From Bactericera cockerelli (lineage: Eukaryota; Arthropoda; Insecta; Hemiptera; Triozidae), in the NCBI GenBank assembly GCA_024516035.1, contig CM044957.1, forward strand, positions 19,553,031 through 19,617,030: 64,000 bases of DNA, given 5' to 3'. Shown piece by piece: positions 15,601 to 25,226 of the stretch. The position numbers and the translations under genes are program-made. The notes under the pieces were generated by a model that was given only the letters and a program-made list of their open reading frames with translations, made no database searches and was not told where the DNA came from. The first letter of the stretch is position 1. Each line of letters begins with the position of its first letter.

Positions 15601-18600
15601 CACATGTCAGCCTCATATTTTCTAAAGAAGGAGAATTATCTGTTTCACAACAACAAAAATGAACCAAAATCTTTAGATTACGGGGAGTAGTCAAATCTTG
15701 AATAATACAAGCTACTGTTTTAAAAATTAAAATTAATGAACACATTATAGTAAAAAATGTACTTATTACAAGTAAAAAAACTGTCTAAATTTGCAACACT
15801 TAATACTTCTTCTAAACTTACAATATTTTTTTATATGTTATAACTGGTTCATGAAAAACCCCTGTCCTGATTTGAGATAGTGAGGATGGGAATTTCATTC
15901 TGAATTTAATGGGAACAGTACCAGATACCCACATTCACCTCACTCAGCCTGAGTAGGGCTAGATATACCAGCCTCACATTTTCGGAGAACAGATTTATTT
16001 ATTTAAAATAAAAATGGGGGTTGTATACTGAATTTACTGGGAATAGTCCCAGCTACCCACATTAACCTCACTTAGCCTGATAAGGGCTAGGAATGCCTCA
16101 TTTTTAAAGGGAACAGAATTGCTGTTTGAAAGAAAAAAAAACTGTGAATTGAACACAGGATCTATTGATTATGGAACAGTATAGTCAAATCTTCAATAAT
16201 GTGAACCTATTAAAAAGCCTTTAGCTAGTCAGTTCTCTGTTCATAGTTGTCTAGCAAAACACTGGTCTTTTCCCTGTTTAAAATCCCCCAGTCAGACACC
16301 TGTTAAGAGTGTGATTCTGATTAAGTGGAATATCTGGAACAGGTTAATCTCCAGCATTTCCACATACATATCCTGGTTTGACTATAAAAAAATGTAAAAT
16401 GTAAGATATTGTTTAGATATTGCTTACCCCACTAATTGGAGTGTAAAACTCACTTATGATTAATGCATGGAAATTGGTACACTTTAGAACAGTAAACTTT
16501 TTAAAGTAGAGAAAAATTTCTTTTTAGTTACACCCTAAAACTATGATGTAGGAACTTTAGAAGAGTCAACTTGTTGGACTTTTATCAGAAATTGTTAGAT
16601 ATAATTATTTTGTGTAAATCATCAATTTGTAGTCACTTTCACTTATCCCATGTCAGGTTCAATATGTTTGAGGAGGGAGGCAGCTTCAATAGGTTTCTTC
16701 AGGTTGAAGCTATGTTGGATTGGATGCACAATACATGTAAACAGGTGGAAAATATCATGTGGATTTCCTCCATAGATCATAATTATTTCAGTAGTAGTAT
16801 CTATTGATTGCAATCAATAGATACTAACACAAGGGTATGTCTGTGAAAACCAAACACTTTTGCAAAAGAAGAAACTATAAAAAGATTACACATTACACCT
16901 ATTATGATATGATAAAACAACTTACGACTTTTAAAAAGATTACAACATTTACCTACAGGAGATTTTTTTTTAATTTATGTTTAACGTCGCATAAAACAAA
17001 GAACTTTAAAAATTAAAAACAAATGCGTGCACGCTCTTAAGATATGGAGCCAGGCGCATTGCGGTGTTGCCACAGGGTATTGGATCTCGTTCGGAGACCG
17101 TTCCGAGACCATGTACTCGGGACGTTAGCTTGGAGTTAGCTTGGATCTTGTCCCGAGTTAGCTCGGGCATAGATCCGGGATAGGTTCCGAGTAAGTTGGT
17201 TAAACATTCTCCGGGAGAGTTTCTATCCATTCCCGCAGTACTCCCAGAGAAAGATGTTTCCGAGCACGCTTTTTTTACTCTCTCGTAGTACTCCCAGAGA
17301 AAGATGTTTTTGAGCACGCTGTTTTTACTCTCTCGTAGTACTCCCAGAGAAAGATGTTTCCGAGCACGCTGTTTTTACTCTCTCGTATCAATCTCCGAGA
17401 CTACTATATCGGAGTTAGTAGATCAGAGACACCTTTTTGTTTAAGGGGATAGTTTTTCTTTTCGTAAAATTTTGACAGCACCCCCAAACCAAATTCCCAC
17501 CGGCCGCGCCTGTTCCTCTACCTTATAGGTCATAGAAAATAAATATATTTAATTGTTTCACAGCTCTGAAGTCCAGCATCCGGAAACCCCCCACCATCAT
17601 CAACTCCCCCCTCCCCCCTGTTCCTGATGAGTACATCAACTCAGGCTACCAACACGTAGAGGAGGACGAGATATACAGCAGACCCGGGGATCTAGACCTA
17701 GGTGAGTACAAGTCCCCACTCACACCCATGAGATATACAGCAGACCCGGGGATCTAGACCTAGGTGAGTACAAGTCCCCACTCACACTCATGAGATATAC
17801 AGCAGACCCGGGGATCTAGACCTAGGTGAGTACAAGTCCCCACTCACACTCATGAGATATACAGCAGACCCGGGGATCTAGACCTAGGTGAGTACAAGTC
17901 CCCACTCACACCCATGAGATATACAGCAGGCCCGGGGATCTAGACCTAGGTGAGTACAAGTCCCCACTCACACTCATGAGATATACAGCAGACCCGGGGA
18001 TCTAGACCTAGGTGAGTACAAGTCCCCACTCACACTCATGAGATATACAGCAGACCCGGGGATCTAGACCTAGGTGAGTACAAGTCCCCACTCACACTCA
18101 TGAGATATACAGCAGACCCGGGGATCTAGACCTAGGTGAGTACAAGTCCCCACTCACACTCATGAGATATACAGCAGACCCGGGGATCTAGACCTAGATG
18201 AGTACAAGTCCCCACTCACACCCATGAGATATACAGCAGGCCCGGGGATCTAGACCTAGGTGAGTACAAGTCCCCACTCACACTCATGAGATATACAGCA
18301 GACCCGGGGATCTAGACCTAGGTGAGTACAAGTCCCCACTCACACTCATGAGATATACAGCAGGCCCGGGGATCTAGACCTAGGTGAGTACAAGTCCCCA
18401 CTCACACTCATGAGATATACAGCAGACCCGGGGATCTAGACCTAGGTGAGTACAAGTCCCCACTCACACCCATGAGATATACAGCAGGCCCGGGGATCTA
18501 GACCTAGGTGAGTACAAGTCCCCACTCACACCCATGAGATAAACAGCAGGTCCGACCTGACTGCGTTCGGTTAGTAAATGGATTAAGAGCTATCGAAACA

Positions 18601-20592
18601 TGATGTAAAAAATGGTTTAGGTTTTTAGGTACCTTAGAGTTAAACCTACTCGTATTGAATTTACCGTGTATATTGAAAGTGATCATCATTTAGACCTGTG
18701 TCTTATGTTCTAGGCCTCGCGACTGACGCGGCTGAAGTCCCCTGCATCCTCCGAAAGCCTCGCTCAGCCGGCTACAACACTCTGCCGCCGCCAGAGAAAG
18801 CCAAGCCCTCCCTGCACCGGCTCCCTAGCAAGAGCTCCACCGGATCCTCTAGTAAGATTATTTTTTTACAGTTATCATCATATTTGTGTTAATCACTTTC
18901 GAGGTATCACAGTTACTGAAACTCGCTTTACTAAATTTACGCTGAAACCGCGACTTCAACCACCGACCTCCACGTTACAAGTCCGCCGCCTTATCGATCA
19001 AGCTAGTGAGGTCGGTTATTTATTATACGTACAACTACCTCGCTAGTGCCTTTTCTACCACCCTGGGTTTTATGTTTCATTTTTCTTGTTAGATGATTAA
19101 AGAGGAAGAAACCATTTGAACTAGTATAATTTTTTTTTTTTAAAGTGGGGTTTAACGTCGCTTTCAACTGCCATGGTCATATCACGACGGGGGTTTTACC
19201 CTCCATTCGCAGGAAACTCACAAACCTGCTACTCACATTGACCTCACCCAGCCTGAGTGGGGCCGGGAAAAGCCAGCGTCACGAGAATTAGAATTGTCAC
19301 CCATCCAAGTCTTAACCTCGCTGGATGTCGCTTAACTTCGGTGTTCTGAAGGGAACCGGTGTATTCAACATGCCATCGACGCTGGCTCTAGTATAAATTA
19401 CTTAGTTCTATACTTCGTAACGGTACTGAGTACAATTTAACCACCACATCTAGCGTGGAAATATGTACATGAATTTATATGTTAAGAATACAAATCTATA
19501 TAAAAAAAACCCGATTTCGAAAATTTGTTCATTCAGCTCTTTCTCTTTGAAGCCATACAATTATGACAGATTAAAAAATATAGATTCAAGGTTGCAACCT
19601 TACTTTTTGTGTTCATGAACACAAAAAGCACGTATACACACACAAAAAACCTGGTATGAAGGCAGTAGCACTACATTAATGAATGAAATGTACCCCAGAC
19701 ACTCACAAGAGGCAGAGCTCTGACAGCGGATTCTCCTCCTGCACTGCCTCTCACGTGCGCAACTCCTGGTCTGAAACATTCGATGAGGCCCCACCCCTGC
19801 CCCCCCGTGGATACACCCCTGATAAGCGAGGTACCCATCACTCTCAATCATTCATTACAAGTTTTGTTTTCTATGTGTTGTTGAAATTTCAGTTTTCTAT
19901 CTTCAGTGGTTCTGGAGGTGTTGTAAAACCAATAGTACACGGTTATTTTTATATTTGGGTTGACGTCGCTTGCAACTGCCTGGTCATATCACGACAAGGA
20001 TTTTACCCTCCATTTGATGGAAAGTCACAAACCAGCTACTCAAATTAACCTCACCCAGCCTGAGTGGGGCCGGGAACAGCCAGCATCACGAGGGTTCGAA
20101 TTTGAATGGTCACATATAAGTATGCATAGCTCTAATGATCCAATTGTGTATGGTAATGAAAAGTGGTGTGATATTCACAGTCTTATCCTCCCTTTAGGCC
20201 ACGCCCATTTTTACCACATAATAGTACGTCTCGGACTTACTGCTGGAATAATGGGACTCAATAGTCCTCATCAGGCAGTATAAACAGAGCGTTATTATTA
20301 TTGTCCTTCAGGTGCGGACCCCCCCCTGCTGCCGCGTCGCTCCTGTGATGACTCAGCGCGAGACAGCGTGGGGTCAGTGTACGAGGAGTGTGTGGTGCCA
20401 GCCGCCAGCTTCTCATTCGCCGCCACCTCCCCCACCACCTGCCCGCCGCCACTGCCGCCCAAGAGCTGCCAGAGCCTAGAGGAGGCGGGGGACACAGGGC
20501 TGTGCCCCACGGAGAACTACTCTGTGCCCAAGCTGCAGACAGCTGAGGATGGGGATGATAAGGAGGGAAGGTCAGGCGACGCCAATGTCTAA
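668..20592 (+). CDS. mbc: DOCK-family Rac guanine-nucleotide exchange factor, C-terminal 714 codons (myoblast city / DOCK1-type most likely)
   Basis: Thirteen exons with GT/AG ends and matching phases: 668-753, 3163-3325, 4098-4349, 6496-6690, 7560-7701, 8059-8159, 9620-9763, 10493-10715, 11916-12065, 17564-17701, 18714-18851, 19699-19830, 20312-20592 (TAA). The 5' exons lie before the window. Exons 2-9 give the helical region and DHR-2 domain, which in this family exchanges nucleotide on Rac at the membrane: RMSCTVNLL, YFDKGKCWEKG, EPEYFRVGFYG, KENEFKSLW, PGILRWF and IDPTVMGGIAKYQQAFF, the helix and nucleotide-sensor region. Exons 10-13 are a proline-rich tail with PLPPVP, PPLPPRG and PPPLPPKS; the last fits the Crk SH3 consensus PxLPxK known in DOCK180/Mbc. 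MSCTVNLL and PTVMGG resemble DOCK1/Mbc, while KENEFKSLW resembles DOCK3/4 (sponge), so the subfamily is likely, not certain. The triplet aligned with ISP of DOCK180 reads VAP. No frameshifts. Exons are GC-rich in AT-rich introns. Confidence 0.88.
754..3162. other. DOCK intron without recognised genes
   Basis: Besides the dispersed element at 921-1576, this intron is AT-rich sequence with no family I recognise. Short open frames at 1885-2124 and 2659-2871 look random. Confidence 0.5.
921..1576 (+). mobile_element. ~650-bp dispersed element with ACTTTCCT...AAGGAAAG ends (copy 1)
   Basis: Starts TTTACTTTCCTCATCCAATAATAAGGAAAGTA and ends near GATAAGGAAAGTTTTCTGATGTTCACACC. Internally it shares the sequence CTGTCTGTAAACA..ACGGTATAAGCTAGAGACCTGAAATT with 31945-32580 and 60365-60975. 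No conserved reading frame. Confidence 0.7.
3886..4028 (-). mobile_element. tRNA-derived SINE, family C (copy 1)
   Basis: On the minus strand the head has an A-box-like TAGCTTGATCGATAAGG, a CTTGTAACC anticodon region like tRNA-Thr, and B box GGTTCAAGTCC, followed by a conserved body ending TGATTAACACAAATATGATAA. The head is too diverged to be a working tRNA. Confidence 0.85.
4492..4918. mobile_element. TTAA-flanked inverted-repeat element with an internal 143-bp tandem duplication (piggyBac-like MITE)
   Basis: Ends AACACGTTCGTTACC and GGTAACGAACGTGTT are perfect inverted repeats; TTAA follows the right end and TCAA precedes the left. Inside, 4531-4673 and 4674-4816 are near-identical 143-bp copies beginning CTTTGGGACCGAAAACACAC. 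No coding capacity. Confidence 0.75.
4919..5176 (-). mobile_element. SINE family B, reverse copy
   Basis: GAGTGTTTCACAGCC at one end and GGGATTCGAACCCGAGACC, CTCTGAGCTAATC of the head at the other. It adjoins the TTAA element ending at 4918. Confidence 0.83.
5450..5538 (-). tRNA. tRNA-Tyr (GUA anticodon) with a 16-nt intron
   Basis: Read on the minus strand, the 5' end CCTTCGG pairs fully with CCGAAGG at the 3' end, followed by discriminator A. The A box is TAGCTCAGTTGG and the B box GGTTCAAATCC, inside a perfect T-arm GC..GC stem. The anticodon arm is GTGGA-CTGTAG, an insertion, then A-TCCAT; removing 16 nt after the base 3' of the anticodon GTA leaves a normal 7-nt loop. An intron at exactly this place is the rule for eukaryotic tRNA-Tyr. 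A T-rich run follows the 3' end and would serve as the Pol III terminator. Unlike the SINE heads elsewhere in the window, this one folds as a complete cloverleaf and has no SINE body. It lies in the DOCK intron between 4349 and 6496, antisense to the host gene. CCA is not encoded, as expected. Confidence 0.93.
6732..7046. mobile_element. ~315-bp MITE with AGCGGTTTTTTTT inverted ends (copy 1)
   Basis: Terminal AGCGGTTTTTTTT and its inverse AAAAAAAACCGCT bound a non-coding element with subterminal inverted sections (GACCGGACCGAAAA.. and ..TTTTCGGTCTCGTTC). It starts 41 bases after the DOCK exon 4 donor. Confidence 0.85.
7732..7834 (+). repeat. ~43-bp x 3 tandem repeat near a DOCK donor
   Basis: Three copies of a unit containing GGCATGGCCACTGAAACAG and CTAGGCT, starting about 30 bases past the exon 5 donor (7702). 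Unlike the larger arrays, it contains no exon sequence. Confidence 0.85.
8139..8714 (+). repeat. 36-bp x 16 minisatellite spanning the DOCK exon 6 splice donor
   Basis: Exactly sixteen 36-bp units. Each is the last 21 coding bases of exon 6 (codons KIAQYYQ) plus the first 15 intron bases beginning GTCAGT. The true exon end at 8159 lies in the first unit. Units differ at only a few sites (gattac/gatcac; one tgctac; the last has AAGTCAGT instead of AGGTCAGT). Because 36 is a multiple of three and no unit has a stop in frame, exon 6 can read on to a stop near 8736, encoding a 12-residue repeat KIAQYYQVSRLL. Each later donor, if used, would add 12n residues and still join exon 7 in frame. Confidence 0.97.
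9158..9300 (-). mobile_element. tRNA-derived SINE, family C (copy 2)
   Basis: Same structure as 3886-4028, with one extra C in the anticodon arm (AAGTCCCGC). Confidence 0.83.
9817..9998 (+). mobile_element. LINE 3' end (GGAAGAGATTGCC stem-loop, AATAAAGTGTA tail)
   Basis: GGAAGAGATTGCCTAAGGCAAT forms a small stem-loop followed by AACCCCGCCCTTTAGTTAGG, an AT-rich stretch, TAATAAAGTGT and a long A tract. This layout matches the 3' ends of a Jockey/CR1-like group of insect non-LTR elements. Other copies: 14362-14450 and 25626-25785. Confidence 0.6.
10008..10245 (+). mobile_element. tRNA-related SINE, family D
   Basis: GTGACCTGGGTTCGATTCCC, then CACTCATACCTCGTGAGG, AAATGAGTCGCTGCTTTAAT, GAAGCAGCGACCAGTGGCAG and TTTGTAAAT-type tail with CCTATGACTCTGCGCTACCC. 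Related copies: 38265-38480 (+), 32590-32846 (-), 49966-50143 (-), 62840-63020 (+). Confidence 0.78.
10325..10435 (+). mobile_element. Retroelement 3' fragment, partner of 34707-34830
   Basis: GCTTTGTTAAACTGTTGGCA..GACAGTCTAAATAAAGCAC ending in (ACTTAT)n. It lies 58 bases before the DOCK exon 8 boundary. Confidence 0.6.
10779..10984 (+). mobile_element. tRNA-derived SINE, family A (full copy)
   Basis: The head GTCCCGGTAGCTCAGTGGTA..GTGGGTTCGAAACCC has good A and B boxes and a tRNA-like closing stem (CCGGGAC). The body carries TGGAATAATGGGACTTTAAT, CGGGCAGTATAAA and an ATT tail. An extra ATTCCAGAGG in the variable region rules out a plain tRNA gene. Confidence 0.87.
11085..11342 (-). pseudogene. 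Retroelement-derived fragment, extreme C-terminus
   Basis: An 85-codon minus-strand frame containing VPADCNVVKKEAEKKLKYKD, then IEIERMW, IPVIIGALG and finally AILGTAHILRK. This string order is the familiar end of a reverse-transcriptase-bearing element widespread in aphids, hydra and vertebrates. It is cut off upstream near 11360, where plus-strand sequence still shows recognisable but broken codons to about 11420. It resembles the domain at 41765-42196 in layout but is a different family. It sits in the DOCK intron between 10715 and 11916, antisense to DOCK. Confidence 0.6.
12066..13841. other. First part of the long DOCK intron
   Basis: Contains a 58-bp perfect-like duplication (12182-12239 and 12240-12297, around AAATATTAAATTATAAAAAG), a partial dispersed repeat (12470-12545), and at 13735-13830 a reverse tRNA-like head (TAGTGGTGAAGTGGTTATG, AGTTCAAGTCTC) directly before the 3.6-kb element. 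The rest is unassigned. Confidence 0.5.
13842..17450. mobile_element. Large (3.6-kb) non-autonomous inverted-repeat element with repeated CTCGGA/TCCGAG subterminal regions
   Basis: The left end ATCCCCTTAAACAAAAA is repeated inverted at the right end (TTTTTGTTTAAGGGGAT). Both subterminal 300-bp regions (13860-14180, 17075-17420) are crowded with CTCCGAGA/TCTCGG palindromic half-sites; the left one has ~47-bp tandem units and the right one three ~60-bp units (GTACTCCCAGAGAAAGATG). The AT-rich centre has no transposase frame but contains a LINE 3' end and fragments of the dispersed TTTAACGTCGCTTTC family. It accounts for most of the longest DOCK intron. Confidence 0.7.
14362..14450 (+). mobile_element. 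Truncated LINE 3' end inside the 3.6-kb inverted-repeat element
   Basis: AAGAGATTGCCATAGGCAATAACC followed by CCGCCCTTTAGTTAGGACAT, with the AATAACC section repeated once. It lacks the A-rich tail. Confidence 0.55.
17670..18552 (+). repeat. 62-bp x 14 (plus partial) minisatellite spanning the DOCK exon 10 splice donor
   Basis: The unit is the final 32 coding bases of exon 10 (17670-17701, ending GACCTAG) plus 30 intron bases beginning GTGAGTACAAG. Fourteen full copies end at 18537, followed by a decayed fifteenth. Units are nearly identical, varying at caGAc/caGGc, caCTc/caCCc and one taggtgag/tagatgag. Sixty-two is not a multiple of three, and reading past the first donor meets TAG in the second copy, so only the first donor preserves the protein. 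Confidence 0.97.
18867..19017 (-). mobile_element. tRNA-derived SINE, family C (copy 3)
   Basis: Same structure, with more substitutions (GACTTCAACC in the B box region). It begins 15 bases after the DOCK exon 11 donor. Confidence 0.82.
19137..19390 (+). repeat. Dispersed repeat, TTTAACGTCGCTTTCAACTG family (full copy)
   Basis: GGTCATATCACGACGGGGGT, TTCGCAGGAAACTCACAAAC, CTCACCCAGCCTGAGTGGGG, TTAACCTCGCTGGATGTCGC and CATGCCATCGACGCTGGCT in order. Partial copies: 12470-12545, 15411-15535, 15880-15990, 19955-20135, 29160-29300, 30240-30358, 31806-31900, 45775-45990. No tRNA head or frame is visible, so the class is unknown. Confidence 0.7.
20188..20303 (+). mobile_element. SINE family A tail fragment abutting the last DOCK exon
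   Basis: Body from TACCACATAATAGTACGTCT to (ATT)n; it ends eight bases before the acceptor AG at 20310-20311, so the SINE tail and CCTT provide the acceptor tract. Confidence 0.78.
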
Positions 20593-21009
20593 TGAGGAAT
20601 GGGCTAGGCGCATGCGCTAACCATCATGTAGTTTTAGCATTCCTCTCTCTGAACTTGGCCTGTGTGTGGTGGGGAGGAAAACCCCTCTACCTCCGGTTGT
20701 GGGTTCGAATCCCGACCGGGGCAGCATTTTTGGACAGTATATTCATCCTACTGGCAAGCAAGGTCTGGCTGAGAGAATTTGAAGCCCGTGTGTGACAACG
20801 TGCTGTGACGGCGGTGTTTTTTTTGGCAACACTTTTTCTCTTTCCTGAACGTCTCTCTAACTCTAACATCATAGGTCATTAGACTTTAGATATAGAACTT
20901 GTTTCTAAAATAGGTTTCATAGGACAAATTATTTTCCTTAGTTTCATTTCATATACTCGTATATTAATGAGAAGCTCAATTTACAGTTATACAATGCATG
21001 CTTCCTCTA

Positions 21010-21092
21010 TGAGGATTACCATAACAACTGCGGGTTAATAAGGACCACTAAATCCTATCCGAGCAGTATAAAGAAGGTCTATTATTATAAGG
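21010..21092 (+). mobile_element. SINE family A tail fragment
   Basis: GAGGATTACCATAACAACTG then GTCCTTA-like and GAGCAGTATAAAGAAGGTC with ATTATT; the head is missing. Confidence 0.55.
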
Positions 21093-22151
21093 TGGATTTA
21101 ATAGACGTGCCATTGATCCATTTGTCTTTCACTTTTTCTTATGGATTGCGCATTTTAATTATTGTATATTATGAAAAAAAGATGAGTATTCTGTCAAACT
21201 TAGACTAAATAATCCACTATTGTTTACATATTATTTCTAATGTTAAATCCTCCCTCTCAAAATGAATCTGTGCTGATTTTTTGTCTGTTGCTTCCATATT
21301 AATTTACATTGACCAAGATGGTTTTCAAATTACTTTGCTCATGCATCTCAGGAGAAGCCAACTTTTTAGAACCCTCTGTAGTTTACAGAGGAGGTTTATA
21401 CTTGTACTCTAAGTAAAAATTAATTTCTATATGTTTTTTTTTCACTTTTTACAGCTTTTTATACATTTTCCTTTCAATTAATTTTTTCCTTCTACTTCCA
21501 TTTACATTAGATTTTTAATTAATTTATGTCGTGATAGTTTTATGTACATTGTAAGTCTGACGTATTGTTTATTTTATTTTATTCCATGAATTTATTTCAA
21601 GTTTCTTGAGGTAGGGTATTGTATTGTTTCATTTTAAACTAGCGCTAAGCCATCAGACACACACCATCTATACAGTTTTTACAATAAAAAAAAACATCGG
21701 TCATCGCGATAAATTTCAAGTTCCGTGGCGGAGTCTGTTAAAAAATGTGAAAAGTCTGAAAAAAGACCGAAAATTCGAACAATCTGGCTAATATTTCGAG
21801 ATCGGTACGTCAGAGTATAGCGTAAATGGATTAATGGATTCACTAATAAAAAATATAGGCCCTCGCGATAGATTTCAAGTTCCTGGGCAAAGACTGGCTT
21901 AAAATTGGACCTTTACTCAAACCAATACTTGAGGAAAGTCATAACTTGAGGACGGTTTGGAAATTTGGACTTTTGACAATTTTGCTGAAATCGTACAGAA
22001 ATTTTATTTGGGGTCATCTCTAATCAACTTTTTCCTGTCTCTTACCATTTCACCTAAACAATTCGGACGCACAAAAAAAGATACAAATCCGCCCATATTT
22101 CTCTTTTATATAGGTATTAAGATAATAAAATCAACCTACGAATAATAGGTA

Positions 22152-22309
22152 CAGTAGAATTCCGCTAGCTCGATATTCAAGGGACAGAAATGTCATTTCC
22201 AGCTATCGAGATATCAAATAAGGGGCGAAGTTTGTCGAGCGCCGAAGGATTCTTTTGATTGAACGGTATTTTCGACCTGTCGGGATTTCGAGTTAGCGAG
22301 ATTCTACTG
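22152..22309. mobile_element. 158-bp pogo/Tigger-like MITE
   Basis: Terminal repeats CAGTAGAATTCCGCTAGCTC and GAGTTAGCGAGATTCTACTG, flanked on both sides by TA. Ends of the CAGTAGAA type with a TA duplication are typical of pogo-group Tc1/mariner elements. No coding sequence. Confidence 0.85.
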
Positions 22310-22491
22310 TAGTAGCTTATCCTAGGAGATTTACTGACTAGGTATTTCTCCGACTGGTGGGCTTAATATTAATTTTCAAATAATGATTTTTATTTCCTGA
22401 GTTCATTGAATTGTAATAAGACTTTACGTAATGTTGTAACTCACACATTGACTGTTAAAACATTACGTAAAGATTACTCACCGGCAGATTT

Positions 22492-22889
22492 GACCGAACA
22501 CTTGCTGTTTTTCCATTTGACTCCATGTATTTTCTTACGGACTGAATTCGACTTCACTTTTTTGTAGTTAAAATTTTCAAGGTATTATTGTTTCAATAGA
22601 AAACCAACAGTATGGAGATTAATACTGCACAGAAGAGACATCTTTAACTTTTCCAGTACCTAAGTTTTATTAAATGAATTTCAAAAATGTTCTTTCTATG
22701 AAGTATACATTTTTTGCATACTGTTTTTTGCCATTGGTAGGCAAGGACATTCCATACAGCCATGCATACTGTAAGTTTTCTATCAAAACAAAAATACCTA
22801 GAAAATTTTAACTACAAAAAAAAGTTGTATCAAATCTAGTACATAAGGAAGTACATGGACTGAAATGGAAATACAGCAAATGTCCGGTT
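22492..22889. mobile_element. ~398-bp fold-back element with ~130-bp arms
   Basis: The left arm (from GACCGAACACTTGCTG) and the right arm read in reverse complement (AACCGGACATTTGCTG) match over about 130 bases, including GTAGTTAAAATTTTC and GATAGAAAAC blocks. The loop is unrelated AT-rich sequence. Confidence 0.75.
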
Positions 22890-24370
22890 ATTGATATAGT
22901 CTTGAAAGAACAATTTTGGCCTCGTTGTCTCCGAAACAAAATTCTCAAGATTTTGTCAAATATCTTGCAAATATTTTCGACAAAATCTTTGTTCTAATGA
23001 ATTGGATTTCAAGCTACTCTCAAAATAAAGTTTTAAAGTCTCTTAAAGCATAAATTTTAGTTTTGCCATATTTAAACACATTTTCTAAATGTTTGTTGTT
23101 GTCATGATCAATGTCTGCATGAAGAATGTTCTGATGTTTTAAGCCGGGATCCTACTGAGAGCTTTTGTCTCGCACTGTTGCGAAGCGTTTCATGCTCCGC
23201 TCTTCCTTTGAAAAATTGCTTCGCTACACTTTGTAACATTTCCGATTCAAACTGTGACACAAAATGTTGCACACAGTGGTATCACGGCCTAAAGCCCCGT
23301 TTTATTGTTCCATGTTGAGCCGAATGCTGATATTTATTTGTAAGTAACAGGCATTTTTTATGCCATACTATTTAGATTATCTAGAACGAATATCATTGTA
23401 TACGAAAAATATTTTCTGTTTTTATTTCTCTAAGATCTAAAACATGGATGTCAGTGTGACTATGAAAGTGAGCAAGGACTTGACAAGCATTGGTTAGCTG
23501 GCTCTGTTCATACTCTTGCCTATTATATTCTCAACTCAACATCTTGCTATTTCTTTTGTTCTATTGATTAAATTTACTCTTTTATACGTATACTATAGTT
23601 AATAATATACCAATAAATATGAAAAATGTATTCAATTTTCAAGGATGAGTTATTTTTTCCTATATCAGAAACTATTTTACGGAGTTCAAAATAATTGTGG
23701 CAAATAATAGTTTTTCTGGGGACAAAAAATAAAATTAAATTAATATCCATGGTTAAAACAAAGGTAGATAAAAATATAATTATGTATACTCGTCTTTAAT
23801 TACATTATTTTCACTTAAAAAAAATCAATCATGAAAATATTGCAAAAATATCATCATTAACCAGACTCTCACACACTATGCAGACAAACTCTCATGTAAT
23901 TTAGTACTCTGGGTCCAAACATTGAGGGCTAGAACTAGGCATTCCCAGACCACCTTAGGCTGAATGAGGTTAGGTTAGGTAATTGGTGCGATTCTCAGCA
24001 CGTCAAGGGAAAACCCCAAGTCCTGAACACCTATCAAGACTTGAATTCTCAACCAAAGCATATTGGACATAGAGAAGCTAAGGCTTTGCATCTGGGCGTC
24101 CATGCAATCCTGTATCTCACGAACACGAAATGAAGGAGCGTGGTATAGATGTGTCTCTCAACTGTACAATACTGTCTGGCTAGGGGACGTTAAACAGGGA
24201 GAAAACCATCGTCTCGCTAGGGGACTACAACCAGAGAACAGACTAGCTAAAGGCTAGCTTACAGTTCATCAAGGGGTTAATGGCTTATAAAGAAAAAGAC
24301 CAAGTTCTCATGATGGTTGATCGCACATAGAAATATGTGCTTCAGACCGAGTCAACTAAAGTTGGATAAA

Positions 24371-25226
24371 GATCATCACTGCCCCAGCTGTAGCCAAGCT
24401 AGACAATACTCCCATAAAGATCATCACTGCCCTAGCTGTAGCCAAGCTAGACAATACTCTCATAAAGATCATCACTGCCCCAGCTGTAGCCAAGCTAGAC
24501 AATACTCTCATAAAGATCATCACTGCCCTAGCTGTAGCCAAGCTAGACAATACTCTCATAAAGATCATCACTGCCCCAGCTGTAGCCAAGCTAGACAATA
24601 CTCTCATAAAGATCATCACTGCCCTAGCTGTAGCCAAGCTAGACAATACTCTCATAAAGATCATCACTGCCCCAGCTGTAGCCAAGCTAGACAATACTCT
24701 CATAAAGATCATCACTGCCCCAGCTGTAGCCAAGCTAGACAATACTCTCATAAAGAGCATCACTGCCCCAGCTGTAGCCAAGCTAGACAATACTCTCATA
24801 AAGATCATCACTGCCCCAGCTGAGCTAAGCTAGACAATACTCTCATAAAGAGCATCACTGCCCCAGCTGTAGCCAAGCTAGACAATACTCTCATAAAGAT
24901 CATCACTGCCCCAGCTGAGCTAAGCTAGACAATACTCTCATAAAGAGCATCACTGCCCCAGCTGTAGCCAAGCTAGACAATACTCTCATAAAGATCATCA
25001 CTGCCTCAGCTGTAGCCAAGCTAGACAATACTCTCATAAAGATCATCACTGCCCCAGCTGAGCTAAGCTAGACAATACTCTCATAAAGAGCATCACTGCC
25101 CCAGCTGTAGCCAAGCTAGACAATACTCTCATAAAGATCATCACTGCCCCAGCTGAGCTAAGCTAGACAATACTCTCATAAAGAGCATCACTGCCCCAGC
25201 TGTAGCCAAGCTAGACAATACTCTCA
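24371..25226 (-). repeat. 48-bp x 18 minisatellite covering the Polr1B stop codon / exon end
   Basis: Eighteen units of 47 or 48 bp, each containing GCTAGACAATACTCTCA on the plus strand. The unit nearest the gene overlaps the last coding bases (codons SESIV and TAG at 25211-25213), and the repeat diverges from exon sequence at about 25227. Two unit types alternate in the last half: one with TGTAGCC, one with TGAGCTA and one base shorter. With 48-bp units both strands are open for 150-170 codons, an effect of a stop-free unit, not evidence of a gene. Confidence 0.96.

Larger units (their letters stand above)
20593..24370. other. Convergent intergenic region between DOCK and Polr1B
   Basis: This is the DOCK 3' UTR and downstream AT-rich sequence. 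It holds a degenerate SINE-like head near 20670-20730 (GTGGGTTCGAATCCCGACCG), a SINE tail, the pogo-like MITE and the fold-back element. AATAAA at 21683 is a possible DOCK poly(A) signal but over 1 kb from the stop. No coding region was recognised; 22890-24060 shows nothing I can name. Confidence 0.5.

Noticed and set aside
19683..19830. DOCK exon 12 starting at the AG of ACAAG or AAGAG near 19710
   Set aside because: Both acceptors give a wrong phase or an immediate stop; the CCCCAG at 19698 keeps the frame and yields NTHKRQSSDSGFSS.
24317..24823. Repetitive plus-strand frame ([16 protein letters not shown] units) that looks like a Cys/His repeat protein
   Set aside because: It is the antisense of the 48-bp array at the Polr1B 3' end. 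The minus strand is equally open, and there is no promoter, splice or family support.
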